This document shows, one piece after another, positions 16,969 through 25,854 of a stretch of 64,000 nt of DNA. The position numbers were made by a program, and so were the translations under genes. Below the pieces are notes generated by a model that saw only the letters and a program-made list of their open reading frames with translations, did no database searches and was not told the DNA's origin. Every line of letters starts with the position of its first letter. Position 1 is the stretch's first letter. Source of the stretch: Candidatus Nitrosopumilus sp. (GTDB lineage: Archaea; Thermoproteota; Nitrososphaeria; Nitrososphaerales; Nitrosopumilaceae); contig JAILWG010000005.1 of assembly GCA_025699075.1 (NCBI GenBank), positions 57,819 through 121,818 on the forward strand, written 5' to 3'.

Positions 16969-17601
16969 ATGAATAATACTTTAAAGATTCCTGAATGGCA
17001 TGCAGAGGTAAAGATTGATTCAAAGATAACATTGGTGGTTGTAGATATGCAGAAATTATTCTTGACTGATAAAACATCGCCGTGGGCAGACAAAAAATTA
17101 CTATCGATAGTTCCAAATATTAAAAAACTAATCAAAACTATCGGAACACAAAATGTGATATTTACTCGCTTTACCCCTCCTAAAAATTGGCAAGATGAAT
17201 CCAACTCTTGGAAAACATACTATGAGATGAATCAAAAAATTACTCCAAACTTTCTGGGAGAAAAAGCACTAGACATAACTGATGATCTTATTTCATACAC
17301 TGCTAATTCAGTTGTCACAAGCAGGAAAAAATCAGCATCAATATTCATAGCCGGAGATTTTCACTCCAAGATAAAAAAGAAATCTACAAAAATTTTGATT
17401 TTTACTGGTATAGAAACTGATTACTGTGTTCTTTCTAGTGTGTTGGATGCGATTCATTTAGGATATTATGTGATAGTAGTAATGGATGCATGTGCAAGCA
17501 GTAAAAAACAAGGTCAGAAACATGCCAAAGGAATCTTTGATAGATTCCCAGAACAGCTTTGGGTTACATCTACAAATGACATGATAAATCACTTTAAATG
17601 A
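16969..17601 (+). CDS. isochorismatase-family cysteine hydrolase
   Basis: 210 residues of the isochorismatase/nicotinamidase fold. The triad is visible: Asp26 in VVVDMQKLFL, a Lys at about 120 after SVVTSR, and Cys153 in GIETDYCVLSSVLDAIHLGY. The family includes nicotinamidases, ureidoacrylate hydrolases and biuret hydrolases; the substrate cannot be read from the sequence. The usual nicotinamidase metal-binding D-x-H-x-H pattern is not seen, which argues against that enzyme. Confidence 0.85.
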   Translation: MNNTLKIPEWHAEVKIDSKITLVVVDMQKLFLTDKTSPWADKKLLSIVPNIKKLIKTIGTQNVIFTRFTPPKNWQDESNSWKTYYEMNQKITPNFLGEKALDITDDLISYTANSVVTSRKKSASIFIAGDFHSKIKKKSTKILIFTGIETDYCVLSSVLDAIHLGYYVIVVMDACASSKKQGQKHAKGIFDRFPEQLWVTSTNDMINHFK

Positions 17602-17827
17602 TTTTTAATACGATCTTGATTAATTCTCATCTCTGTCCTTTTTGGTAATAATTAAAAATAAAATAAATCCAAACGACCTGCTGGATTCTTTATTGCTTCA
17701 TGAGCCAGTGTGAATTGATAATTCTAACTGTTATTTAGAAAATTGGCTTAGAGTCAATCATGAAAACAGAAACTGTATTTCGTCGAGAGAGTATTATAAA
17801 AGATGATTTTATATGAAATAGTACGTA

Positions 17828-19366
17828 ATGTTGCTAAAAGTAAAGATTCTCAATATTGATTCTGGAGGCAAACCGTTTGTATTTTTAAACGATAAAGATG
17901 CTGATGAATTAAACATCAACGCATCTGAACGTGTTACAGTCAAAGCTAAAAAGAAGATTACTGCCATAATTAACATATCAAATACTGTCGAAAGAGGATT
18001 TTTAGGAATAAATGAAGAAGTTAGAAAAATACTCAACCTAAAGCAAAATTCCAAAGTGGATGTAGATATTGCACCGTTTCCAAAATCACTTCAGTTTATT
18101 CGAAATAAACTTTCAGGGAAAAAATTGCTATATCCAGAGATACATGAAATTGTACAAGATTTAGTTGATGGCAATCTTAACGAAAATGAAATTTCGGCAT
18201 TTGTCACAGCACTACACATAGACAAAATAGATCTGGATGAGGCAACAAGTTTATCTCGTTCAATGGTGGATACAGGCAAAACACTTTGTATTAATAAAAA
18301 AATCATAATAGACAAACATAGTATTGGTGGAGTGCCCGGAGACAAAACAACATTATTGATAGTTCCTATAATTGCAGCAGCAGGATTTACAATTCCAAAA
18401 ACATCTTCGAGAGCCATTACTTCTGTTGCGGGAACAGCAGACCGTGCAGAAATTTTGATGCCAGTAGAATTTACTACGGATAAGATGTTGCAAATACTCA
18501 AAAAATCAAATGGGTGTATTGTTTGGGGTGGTGCAATAGAATTAGCTCCTGCAGATGACATCTTTGTGAAAACAGAATTTTCTTTGCATATTGATCCACT
18601 ACTATTGCCATCCATAATGAGTAAGAAAAAAGCAGTAGGTGCAACCCATCTTGTTGTTGATATTCCGACTGGAAGGGGAGCAAAAATGAAAACTACTGGA
18701 GAGGCAGATCTTCTTGCAAGAGATATTATCGAGCTTGGGAAAAGATTGGGCATTCATACTCATTGCATACTTACTTTTGGCGAGCAACCCGTAGGAAATA
18801 CAATAGGTCCGGCACTAGAAGCAAAAGAAGCATTAGAGGTTTTAATGAATCAAAAACATGTCCCAGATCTAATCGACAAAGCATGTAATATTGCAGGAAG
18901 CATGTTTGAACTATTAGGCAAAAAAGAAGGGTATAGTCTTGCAAAAAAAATCCTCGAATCTGGCAAGGCAGAGAAAAAAATGAGGGAAATAATCAAGGCG
19001 CAAGGAGGAAACCCTGCAATACTGCCAGAAGACATACCAATTGGCAAACATTCATTGGCAATTCGTTCTGAAAAATCAGGGCAAATTCTATGGATGGAAA
19101 ACAGAATCCTTGTAGAAATAGGACGTGCAGCCGGAGCTCCAAAAGACAAGGGCTCTGGAATCGTATTAAATAAAAAAATCGGAGAACCTGTAGAAAAAGG
19201 GGAGATTCTGTTTACCGTGTATGCAGAGCAGCTATACAAAATTGATAGAGTAAAATACGTTCTTTCAACTCAAGAGCCTTTAGGAATAGGTAAAAAATCA
19301 GACATGTTAATCCATACCATAAAGGAATCTCCAGTAGTAGATAGAACATTTGTAATCGACAGATAA
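17828..19366 (+). CDS. deoA: AMP phosphorylase, archaeal type
   Basis: 512 residues, as in archaeal AMP phosphorylases (about 500) and longer than bacterial thymidine phosphorylase. An N-terminal beta domain of about 85 residues (VKILNIDSGGKPFVFLND onward) precedes the phosphorylase core with KHSIGGVPGDKTTLLIVP (phosphate binding) and KTSSRAITSVAGTADRAE. The enzyme converts AMP and phosphate to adenine and ribose-1,5-bisphosphate. In other archaea that feeds R15P isomerase and type III RuBisCO; neither gene is here. A TATA-like TTATAAAAG near 17794-17802 precedes it. It faces PRPP synthase with a 23-nt gap. Confidence 0.88.
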   Translation: MLLKVKILNIDSGGKPFVFLNDKDADELNINASERVTVKAKKKITAIINISNTVERGFLGINEEVRKILNLKQNSKVDVDIAPFPKSLQFIRNKLSGKKLLYPEIHEIVQDLVDGNLNENEISAFVTALHIDKIDLDEATSLSRSMVDTGKTLCINKKIIIDKHSIGGVPGDKTTLLIVPIIAAAGFTIPKTSSRAITSVAGTADRAEILMPVEFTTDKMLQILKKSNGCIVWGGAIELAPADDIFVKTEFSLHIDPLLLPSIMSKKKAVGATHLVVDIPTGRGAKMKTTGEADLLARDIIELGKRLGIHTHCILTFGEQPVGNTIGPALEAKEALEVLMNQKHVPDLIDKACNIAGSMFELLGKKEGYSLAKKILESGKAEKKMREIIKAQGGNPAILPEDIPIGKHSLAIRSEKSGQILWMENRILVEIGRAAGAPKDKGSGIVLNKKIGEPVEKGEILFTVYAEQLYKIDRVKYVLSTQEPLGIGKKSDMLIHTIKESPVVDRTFVIDR

Positions 19367-19389
19367 TTAAAAATCATAAGAATGCATTA

Positions 19390-20274
19390 TTACCAGTTTA
19401 GAATTTCTCTAGAAATAATTTCAGACAGATCAACTTTTGAAAACTTTCCTTGAATCGAATTCGTACCAATTATTGTTGCGACTCCTGCTTTTGTGATTTT
19501 CTTTTCTGAATCTCCTACAAAAACAGGATGAGTGCATGCCACAAATATTTTACCGACATTTCCTTTTTTCAAGAGTTGAATTGATTTTAAGATGCTAGTC
19601 CCAGTAGATACCATATCATCAAACAATATTATGTCTTGATCTTTGGAAAACTTTGGAAAAGGGGGCTTGATGAGTAACTTTCCTGTTTTTCTATCTCTTT
19701 GTTTGTTTAAAGCAACAGCCGTTGTTCCAATATGTTTTGCAAATTTTTCTGCATTGTTTTTCCAAAACAGGTCAGGAGATACCACAATGGGATTTTTGAG
19801 TTTGTACTTTTTGAAATGATTTGCAAACAAGGGGACTGCAGAGATGTTTTTTATGGGCAATTTAAAAAAATTCAATGCGTCTGGACTGTGGAAATCCACC
19901 ACCATTAGTTTTGTTGCACCTGCTGCTTTGAACAATTTTGCAATAACTGAAATTGTAATTATTTCACCCTTGAGAAATTCTTTATCTTGCTTAGCGTATC
20001 CCATATAAGGCACTACAGCAATTACTTTGGAAGACAGCTCCCTTGATTTTGAGATTAAGGATAATGTTTGGACAAGATTAGAGTCCACTGGAGGTCCAGC
20101 TGATGATACAACAATAATTGTCCCTTTGTTGGTATGCCCTGAAATGGTGAATTTGTTTTCTCCATCTGGGAATGTTTTTGTGATGGTTTTGATGTATTTT
20201 GCTTGTAATTTTCTTGCAATCTTTTTTGCTAGATTTTCTGAAGTTGAGCTTCCGACAACAAAATAATTATTCAT
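19390..20274 (-). CDS. prs: ribose-phosphate pyrophosphokinase (PRPP synthase)
   Basis: 294 residues, close to other archaeal PRPP synthases. It makes PRPP from ribose-5-phosphate and ATP for nucleotide, His and Trp synthesis. Motifs: FPDGENKF (flexible loop start), DFHSPDALNFF (His of the nucleotide site, about 125-135), VVSPDLFWKN, and the PRPP-binding loop DDMVSTGTSI (about 220-229). The neighbour AMP phosphorylase, convergent, works on a related phosphoribose pool. Confidence 0.93.
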   Translation of the reverse strand: MNNYFVVGSSTSENLAKKIARKLQAKYIKTITKTFPDGENKFTISGHTNKGTIIVVSSAGPPVDSNLVQTLSLISKSRELSSKVIAVVPYMGYAKQDKEFLKGEIITISVIAKLFKAAGATKLMVVDFHSPDALNFFKLPIKNISAVPLFANHFKKYKLKNPIVVSPDLFWKNNAEKFAKHIGTTAVALNKQRDRKTGKLLIKPPFPKFSKDQDIILFDDMVSTGTSILKSIQLLKKGNVGKIFVACTHPVFVGDSEKKITKAGVATIIGTNSIQGKFSKVDLSEIISREILNW

Positions 20275-20431
20275 GAATAACAGTACACATACTTTTTATT
20301 ATTAGTATGATTCCTTAATTTTTCTATGTGTGGGAACAAATTTTATGAGAACAGTTATGGCATTACTGAATACGTCAAAAATTTTTGTGTTGGATATGCA
20401 ATTGAATATAAAAAGTAATTGAACTATCAAG

Positions 20432-20542
20432 TCACAATGATTTAGAACATTTCTCGCATAGTACAGGTTTGTCTGTTGCATAAATTAATTTTGCATCTTT
20501 TTCTTTTATACCGCATTTAAAACATTCAGTAACTCTTACCAT
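20432..20542 (-). CDS. zinc-ribbon microprotein (36 aa)
   Basis: 36 residues from the ATG at 20540-20542, too short for normal gene calling. Two knuckles, Cys7-x2-Cys10 (CFKC) and Cys29-x2-Cys32 (CEKC), spaced for one zinc ribbon, with YATDKPVL between. The TATA-like TTTTTAATG on the minus strand (centre near 20566) lies about 25 nt upstream. The codon composition resembles that of the neighbours. The role is unknown; compare the 32-residue homologue-like protein at 41229. Confidence 0.65.
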   Translation of the reverse strand: MVRVTECFKCGIKEKDAKLIYATDKPVLCEKCSKSL

Positions 20543-20637
20543 GTCATTTTGTATATCTCATCATTAAAAAGTTCTATGTGTATTTTTTATTGTTTTTAAT
20601 TTTATAATCACGAATGAGTTTAATAGTAAATTGAGTA

Positions 20638-20946
20638 ATGTTTGTTATGTCAATACAAAGACCCGTAATTAGAAAACCAAAGACTCCTAAAATAAAAAAA
20701 CCTCTGATTTCTAAACGTAAACGTATTGTAAAAAAAGCACCTACGCTTTCAGTGGGGAGAATTAAGACAAAAACATCTCAGAAAAAACACATCACGCACA
20801 AAAAACCTACTAAAACTATTGTGGGAACATGCTATCTTGAAGAAAATTGCAAGGGTGTCATATCTAGGAAAATTACAAAATCCCAATGCAAGCGTCAAGG
20901 TGGAAAGAGTTGGAAGAAAGTGAGTGGGAACTGTGAAAAATTATAA
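20638..20946 (+). CDS. lysine-rich basic protein with Cys C-terminus
   Basis: 102 residues, very basic. The first 60 are Lys/Pro/Arg-rich with repeats of the form KPKTPKIKKP and KKPTK, like histone H1 or ribosomal tails. The last 42 contain four cysteines (GTCYLEENCKG, SQCKRQGG, GNCEK) that could hold a metal or disulfides. It has no signal peptide, so it is likely a cytosolic nucleic-acid binder. The start is 20638 or the ATG nine bases on. Confidence 0.65.
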   Translation: MFVMSIQRPVIRKPKTPKIKKPLISKRKRIVKKAPTLSVGRIKTKTSQKKHITHKKPTKTIVGTCYLEENCKGVISRKITKSQCKRQGGKSWKKVSGNCEKL

Positions 20947-21247
20947 TTTCTATCTTTTACATTCTTATCCAATACGCATTGTGAGAAATCTGTGTTCACA
21001 ACAACAGCCCTTTTTCCAGTTTTTTCATTTAGGGATATAATCCCAAATCCTCTACAGTTTCGCAACTCTTATGATCCTAATCTCTCGAGGAGAATTGTAT
21101 TTTTGGTACAATACTCTTATTGTTCTATTGTATTGCTGCCAAGTTTTATGAAATTAGTTTGAGATCCTAATAATGAAAATACACTTCATCTGGTTTTGTC
21201 AGATCAATTCAACATTCTTCATTTTTGTTTATGTGAAATACAAATTT
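20947..21247. other. 301-nt intergenic region between convergent genes
   Basis: No gene that I can support. A 56-codon minus-strand frame (20895-21065, TTG start) half overlaps the basic-protein gene and has no TATA box upstream. A short inverted repeat ATTGTA/TACAAT lies at 21094-21112. Confidence 0.4.
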
Positions 21248-22180
21248 TTATTTAAATGCAAAACGAGTGGAAATTATTCCAACACTTGTAGCAAACCAGA
21301 TTGTTGCAAGTCTTGTAAATATGACAATTGATGATGCAACTGAAATTGCAAGACCTTGTTTTACTAACATATATTCTGCAATTCCTTCAGTAACACCAAT
21401 ACCTCCAGGGATCAAAGATAAAATTCCGTAACCCAATGATGTAAAATAAATTTGAGATGTAAGAACATATCCTAAATCAATACCAAATGCCAAAAATCCC
21501 ACATACACTGCTAATGAATCAAGAGTCCACCCTGCAATACTAATCAGCCAACCTTTTGTCATGGATTTAGGTCTGGTTAAAATAAAAAATGAATCATTTG
21601 GACTGAACTTGGGTAATTTTTCTGCTACAAATTTAATTTTTGATAATTTTTTTTGTACAAAAGAAAAAACATCCAAATTACTAATTAGCAAATATATTCC
21701 CAGTACAAGAAAAGATGAAATAACAACTAGAGATGCAGACAGCCAATTAAACGAAATTACTAAGCTGGCGAAGATAATGGTTGTTGCTCCCAATAAATCA
21801 TGAAATCGTTCTAGGAAAATAACTGGAAATGACTTGTCATTTTCAATATCAAATTTTTGTTTCAAAAAATGTGCTTTTATGAATACCCCAATTCCACCAG
21901 GGGTAAAAATCAATGATAATCCTGCTAAATAGATGACAAAATTTTGTTTTAATGTAATCTTTTCATCCAACATATGTAGTAATTCTTTTTGACGAAACAT
22001 CTTGATAATGTGAGATAACACTACAATACCAAATACCAAAAAAACGAGTTCAATTTTAGCATGGATAAATTGTTCTGAAATTTTACTTATATCTGAAAAT
22101 ATAATTATCACAACATACAAAATTATGCTGGATAGAATTATCCAGACAATACTTCCTTTCATTAATCTAAAATAACTCAT
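21248..22180 (-). CDS. LPG synthase TM-domain family (UPF0104) protein
   Basis: 310 residues with 7-8 membrane spans and no soluble domain. The family pattern is present: FIHAKIELVFLVFGIVVLSHI near the start, 'GLSLIFTPGGIGVFIKAHFL' and the paired 'SLIPGGIGVTEGIAEYMLVKQG' near the end. The family is that of the flippase domain of lysylphosphatidylglycerol synthase and of archaeal and bacterial YbhN-like proteins. A role in moving or making lipid-linked compounds is likely, the substrate is unknown. Confidence 0.82.
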   Translation of the reverse strand: MSYFRLMKGSIVWIILSSIILYVVIIIFSDISKISEQFIHAKIELVFLVFGIVVLSHIIKMFRQKELLHMLDEKITLKQNFVIYLAGLSLIFTPGGIGVFIKAHFLKQKFDIENDKSFPVIFLERFHDLLGATTIIFASLVISFNWLSASLVVISSFLVLGIYLLISNLDVFSFVQKKLSKIKFVAEKLPKFSPNDSFFILTRPKSMTKGWLISIAGWTLDSLAVYVGFLAFGIDLGYVLTSQIYFTSLGYGILSLIPGGIGVTEGIAEYMLVKQGLAISVASSIVIFTRLATIWFATSVGIISTRFAFK

Positions 22181-22372
22181 TTCTTATGTGGTTTCTAAAC
22201 AATCATAGTAAAAAACATCAGTATAGTAACAGATCTTATTGAGACATTATCAAAAGTTCAGATTTCATTTTTTTAAAAATAATTATTTTTTAACTGCTAA
22301 GAATTGAATCTAAATCTGTAATATGTATGAATTACACGTAAAGGTTAAAAGTAAAATTTGTAGTGCAAACGT

Positions 22373-23476
22373 GTGACTAAACAATTTCAGTATTTTGCTC
22401 TAGTTGGATTATTTTCAATTTTACTTGCTAGTGGAATTACCGTAAACTCATCAGCACTACCTGATCACGTACCTGATATTGCCAAAGTCAAAGTGGGACA
22501 ATTCACACAAACCATTATTCAAACAGATAGCTTTCGTGCAGTGATTCAGCCATTATATACAACATATGGTGATCCTGCTGATTATTTGACTAGTCCCGGT
22601 GGTGCCCTTGATGGTACAGGACTCTTAATACTAAATCATCCTGGCGGTGCAACTTATGGCTGCACTGGTGGTTTGTTGTGGACTGGAGAACATGTTTTAA
22701 CTGCGGCTCACTGTGTAACTGATTCTTTTGGAAATATGGTATTGCAATCTGGCACTGTGACTTTTGAAGGTGATTCTGGAATTGAAACAATTGCAATTGA
22801 TGCAGCTGCAACCAAAGTCCACAACAAATGGAATGGTGATGTTATCAAAGGAAATGATGTTGCAGTTTTGAAACTTGCATATGCCCCAACTGCAGATATT
22901 ACAAGATATCAAATTGATAGAGATGGTTCAGACGATATAGGTGCAGTTGTTGAGAAAGTAGGTTATGGACTATCTGGTAATGGTAATGATGGCACTACAA
23001 TTGGATTTGGGGATAAACGAAATGGACAAAACCAATATGATGACGTTGCAGATACAATGCTTAAGGCATTGGGATTAAAGGCAAAAGCACACTTTGTTCC
23101 TGGTTCTGTTTTACAATATGATTTTGATAATGGCATTCCAAGTAATGATGCATTTGGATTCTTCTTTAACAATAATAATTTAGGATTAGGTTCTGCTGAA
23201 GTCAATTCAGCATCTGGTGATTCTGGAGGTCCAGCAATTTATAATGGAAATATTATTGGAATTACATCTTATGGGGTCACTTTGACTTTTAATGATGGCA
23301 CAACTTCCGATGTAAATGGAATTTTAGATAGTTCATTTGGTGAGTTTTCAGGGGATACCAGAGTTTCAACATATGTGGCATTCATTGATGATTCAGTAAA
23401 CGGTGGAACTAATGATGGCTCTAGTGTTGGCGAACCAAAATGTACCAAAGGCATGCAAAAACGTGGCCTTTGTTGA
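22373..23476 (+). CDS. secreted trypsin-like serine protease
   Basis: 367 residues from a GTG; a TTAAAAG box at 22345-22351 lies about 26 nt upstream. The signal peptide is about residues 1-28 (FALVGLFSILLASGITVNSSA). The chymotrypsin triad is complete: His113 in VLTAAHCV, Asp162 in GNDVAVLKL and Ser284 in SGDSGGPAIY, with Cys97-Cys114 as the usual disulfide near the His. It ends in CTKGMQKRGLC, a short Cys pair of a kind seen at C-termini of exported archaeal proteins. It is likely outside the membrane, cutting proteins or processing surface proteins. The substrate is unknown. Confidence 0.92.
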   Translation: MTKQFQYFALVGLFSILLASGITVNSSALPDHVPDIAKVKVGQFTQTIIQTDSFRAVIQPLYTTYGDPADYLTSPGGALDGTGLLILNHPGGATYGCTGGLLWTGEHVLTAAHCVTDSFGNMVLQSGTVTFEGDSGIETIAIDAAATKVHNKWNGDVIKGNDVAVLKLAYAPTADITRYQIDRDGSDDIGAVVEKVGYGLSGNGNDGTTIGFGDKRNGQNQYDDVADTMLKALGLKAKAHFVPGSVLQYDFDNGIPSNDAFGFFFNNNNLGLGSAEVNSASGDSGGPAIYNGNIIGITSYGVTLTFNDGTTSDVNGILDSSFGEFSGDTRVSTYVAFIDDSVNGGTNDGSSVGEPKCTKGMQKRGLC

Positions 23477-23580
23477 AATACTAAATTCTAAAAACAATTA
23501 TTCTTGAATTAATCACGTCTATCTGTACCCATTTTAATCCTCCAAATGACTACTAAATTTCCATGGGGTTGAACTAGGAA

Positions 23581-24147
23581 TTATCTGGAGTTTTTTCCTA
23601 AGTATCTGCGTCCCAGATTTGTAATGGCAATGGTGCCTACAATTATCACAACTGCAGAAATTATCGTAATAATTAGGGCATAACTAATCCTGATGTCTTT
23701 AGAAACATCCACTCCTGGCTCTAAAACGGTAATACTTCTTTCCACCCAAGGATGAATCGTACATGTATACTCAAAAAATCCTTTTTCTTTGAAGGTAAAT
23801 GACCATGATTTCTCTGGCAAGAGTATTCCACTCTCAAAATATCCATCAGGTTGAGCTTTATCTGTATCGGGATTGCCTAGAAAACCAATTCCTTTTCCAC
23901 TGGTAACAGTATGTCCAGTTATGTCCTCGTTTATCCATGTAACAACATCACCTGTTTCCACATCGTGGTTAATTGGAACATACCACTCAATTACAGTTTT
24001 TAATTCTCTGGTATGATCTCCTTGAGGTATTGGAATTACAAACTCTTCTGCAAAAGCTATGGGCATTGAAAAAACAAACAAGGTTAGTATTGCAAGCACT
24101 ACAAAAGAACATTGTCTGTAATGAGAATGTATAGAATTAAAATTCAT
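23581..24147 (-). CDS. membrane-anchored cupredoxin
   Basis: 188 residues from the ATG at 24147 (an upstream open stretch is a shadow of the methyltransferase). A signal peptide ends near SMPIAFA-EE (about 32), then a plastocyanin/azurin-type domain with type I copper ligands: His in GHTVTSGKG, and the pair CTIHPWV giving Cys and His, with no Met at the usual axial position. A membrane span of about 23 residues (YALIITIISAVVIIVGTIAI) anchors the C-terminus. Such blue-copper carriers are typical of ammonia-oxidizing archaea, where they replace cytochromes c. The methyltransferase stops one base before its ATG, so they share an mRNA. Confidence 0.88.
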   Translation of the reverse strand: MNFNSIHSHYRQCSFVVLAILTLFVFSMPIAFAEEFVIPIPQGDHTRELKTVIEWYVPINHDVETGDVVTWINEDITGHTVTSGKGIGFLGNPDTDKAQPDGYFESGILLPEKSWSFTFKEKGFFEYTCTIHPWVERSITVLEPGVDVSKDIRISYALIITIISAVVIIVGTIAITNLGRRYLGKNSR

Positions 24148-24148
24148 T

Positions 24149-24787
24149 TTAGATCTTTGTCCCCACTGAAAGATATAAAAATCCACCCCAGCCTTCACGA
24201 TAAGAAGTTTTTTCAAAATATTTTTCGACTGATTTCCATGCATTTCTTTTAATGTATTCCTCATTTGCACCAAATGGTTTTGTAAAGAATACAATTAATG
24301 GCGCAAAAATCTTTGCAGGTCCTTGTGACATTTTAAAATCCATTATGGAAAATTTCTTGTTGGGTTTTAGTGCATTATGCCCTTGTTTGATTATTTTGTC
24401 ATATTGAGTAGAGTATTGTAGTGCACCAGTTGTAAAAATCCCATCTAGTTTTTGGGGAAATTGATATTCAGCAAAATCGCTTTCAATCAATTCGACATTC
24501 TTCCAACCGTTTTCATTTACTCGTTTTCTTGCTTGATCAAGCATTTTATCTGTAATGTCAACTCCAATCAGTTTGCCCTCCACTCCAATTTTATCCAAAA
24601 CCAACGAAAAATTCAAACCCGTACCGCATCCAAGTTCAACTACCGTGTCTCCTTTTGATAGTTCCAAGGAATTAACAGTCATTTTTCGATATTTTCCTAT
24701 TTTGATTCCCAATAAGCGGTATAGTTTTACTACAAAGTCATAATTATTAGCATATTTTCTATACGCCTCAACTACAGAATTAGACAT
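24149..24787 (-). CDS. SAM-dependent methyltransferase, class I
   Basis: 212 residues from the ATG at 24787 (MSNSVVEAYRKYA); a longer start at 24823 is possible. The SAM motif I is VVELGCGTGLNFSLVL (about 49-64), motif II GVDITDKMLDQARKR. The later parts (IFTTGALQYSTQYDKIIKQG, KKFSIMDFK) fit the UbiE/COQ5-like group that acts on quinones or small lipids. It is followed within one base by the cupredoxin gene. Maturation of a quinone or of a lipid head group is possible; the substrate is not visible. Confidence 0.85.
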   Translation of the reverse strand: MSNSVVEAYRKYANNYDFVVKLYRLLGIKIGKYRKMTVNSLELSKGDTVVELGCGTGLNFSLVLDKIGVEGKLIGVDITDKMLDQARKRVNENGWKNVELIESDFAEYQFPQKLDGIFTTGALQYSTQYDKIIKQGHNALKPNKKFSIMDFKMSQGPAKIFAPLIVFFTKPFGANEEYIKRNAWKSVEKYFEKTSYREGWGGFLYLSVGTKI

Positions 24788-24864
24788 GGATCCTACTACG
24801 TAATCTTTATTCAAAAACATCAAAGATAGTTTTCAACATTGGTTTTTACTTTGAAATTTAATTT

Positions 24865-25110
24865 TCATGCCTGTCTGCGTTCTTTTTCATCTCCAATTTG
24901 GTATTTTTCAAATAAAACGATATTATTTTTTGTAATTTTCTTAATTCTACTAATTGGAATGGTTTCAAAATTCTCAGATACTTTGATAAATTCTTGCAAC
25001 GTTGTCTCTATGATTTTTTCAAAATCTCTGTAGAAAATTTTGTAAGTTTCTGCTTCATTGTCAAATTTTGCCTTACTAAAAATTTCTTCAATTATTCCTT
25101 TTTTTGTCAT
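24865..25110 (-). CDS. UPF0248/DUF504-like protein
   Basis: 81 residues from the ATG at 25110 (MTKKGIIEEIF); an upstream ATG at 25131 adds seven. The layout resembles the archaeal UPF0248 (DUF504) family: a helical start, 'YKIFYRDFEKIIETTLQEF' and the ending IPISRIKKITKNNIVLFEK, which matches the family's IPxHRIxxIxxxGxVVWxR. That family sits near RNA-repair nucleotidyltransferases in other archaea. The match is from memory and not strong. It ends 78 nt before the methyltransferase start on the same strand. Confidence 0.55.
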   Translation of the reverse strand: MTKKGIIEEIFSKAKFDNEAETYKIFYRDFEKIIETTLQEFIKVSENFETIPISRIKKITKNNIVLFEKYQIGDEKERRQA

Positions 25111-25402
25111 AATTCCTATATCTTTATACAAACAATCTAATCTAAAAATTAATTTGCTCTAGATTCAAGTCTCTAATTCCAAATCGGATGGGGGTTGTTC
25201 CTCTGGTAGTTCTTTTTTTAGTTTCATTATGCCTAGAATTTAGAAAAATTAAAAGAAAAGATTATGGTCCTGTTGAATCAACAGTTTGTCCTTGTCAATA
25301 TTAGAGAAAAATGTTGAGTTTAAAGAAACAAATAGAATTTTAATCGAATTAGATATGTAATGAATTAAACTATATGTTATAGAAAAATTAAGTAGATTCA
25401 AA

Positions 25403-25802
25403 ATGAAAATAATGGTTTGTGGTTCAATTGGATTTGGAGGAATTGAATCAATAAGAGAGTTTTATGATTGGCTAAAAAATCAAGGATATGAAACAATCGA
25501 CCATATACAATCCCAAGACATGGATTATTCACACATCAAAGATTTCAGAGATGAGGACGAATTATCAAAAAAAAATAGTGGAACATGATCTGGAATTTGT
25601 AAAAAAAGCCGATGTCTTGATAATTTTGGTCGATATGCCAAGTTTTGGTACTGCCATTGAATCATTTGTTGCCAAAAACGAGGGTAAAAAAATAATACTG
25701 TTTTCACCAAATCCTTTGCCCACTCCTTGGCCGTTATATTTTTCAGATTTTCATGTAAAGTCAAAGGCAGAATTGTTAGAGACTTTGAAGAAGTGTATTT
25801 GA
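25403..25802 (+). pseudogene. nucleoside deoxyribosyltransferase-like gene, frameshifted
   Basis: Frame one (25403-25588) reads MKIMVCGSIGFGGIESI and runs to QDMDYSHIKDFRDEDELSKK, then a stop. Frame two continues EHDLEFVKKADVLIILVDMPSFGTAIES to 25802. The two join if the run of nine A at 25567-25575 had eight. Together they make about 132 residues of the nucleoside 2-deoxyribosyltransferase-like fold (N-terminal GSIGF phosphate loop; ADVLI...PSFGTAIE). Either the gene is broken, a slippery A9 makes the ribosome shift, or the read has an extra A. The sense of a single joined family is seen, the cause is not. Confidence 0.7.
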
Positions 25803-25854
25803 AACTCTCTCTAGTTTTATTTTAGATCAACTTGATTTTTCAAATTCTGAAAAT

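Noticed and set aside
20895..21065. 56-codon minus-strand frame containing RGFGIISLNEKTGKRAVV
   Set aside because: The peptide is protein-like, but the frame half overlaps the opposite basic-protein gene, starts at TTG and has no TATA box at the right distance.
25165..25227. 20-codon minus-strand frame MKLKKELPEEQPPSDLELET
   Set aside because: Protein-like composition but far too short, with no promoter evidence or conserved pattern.
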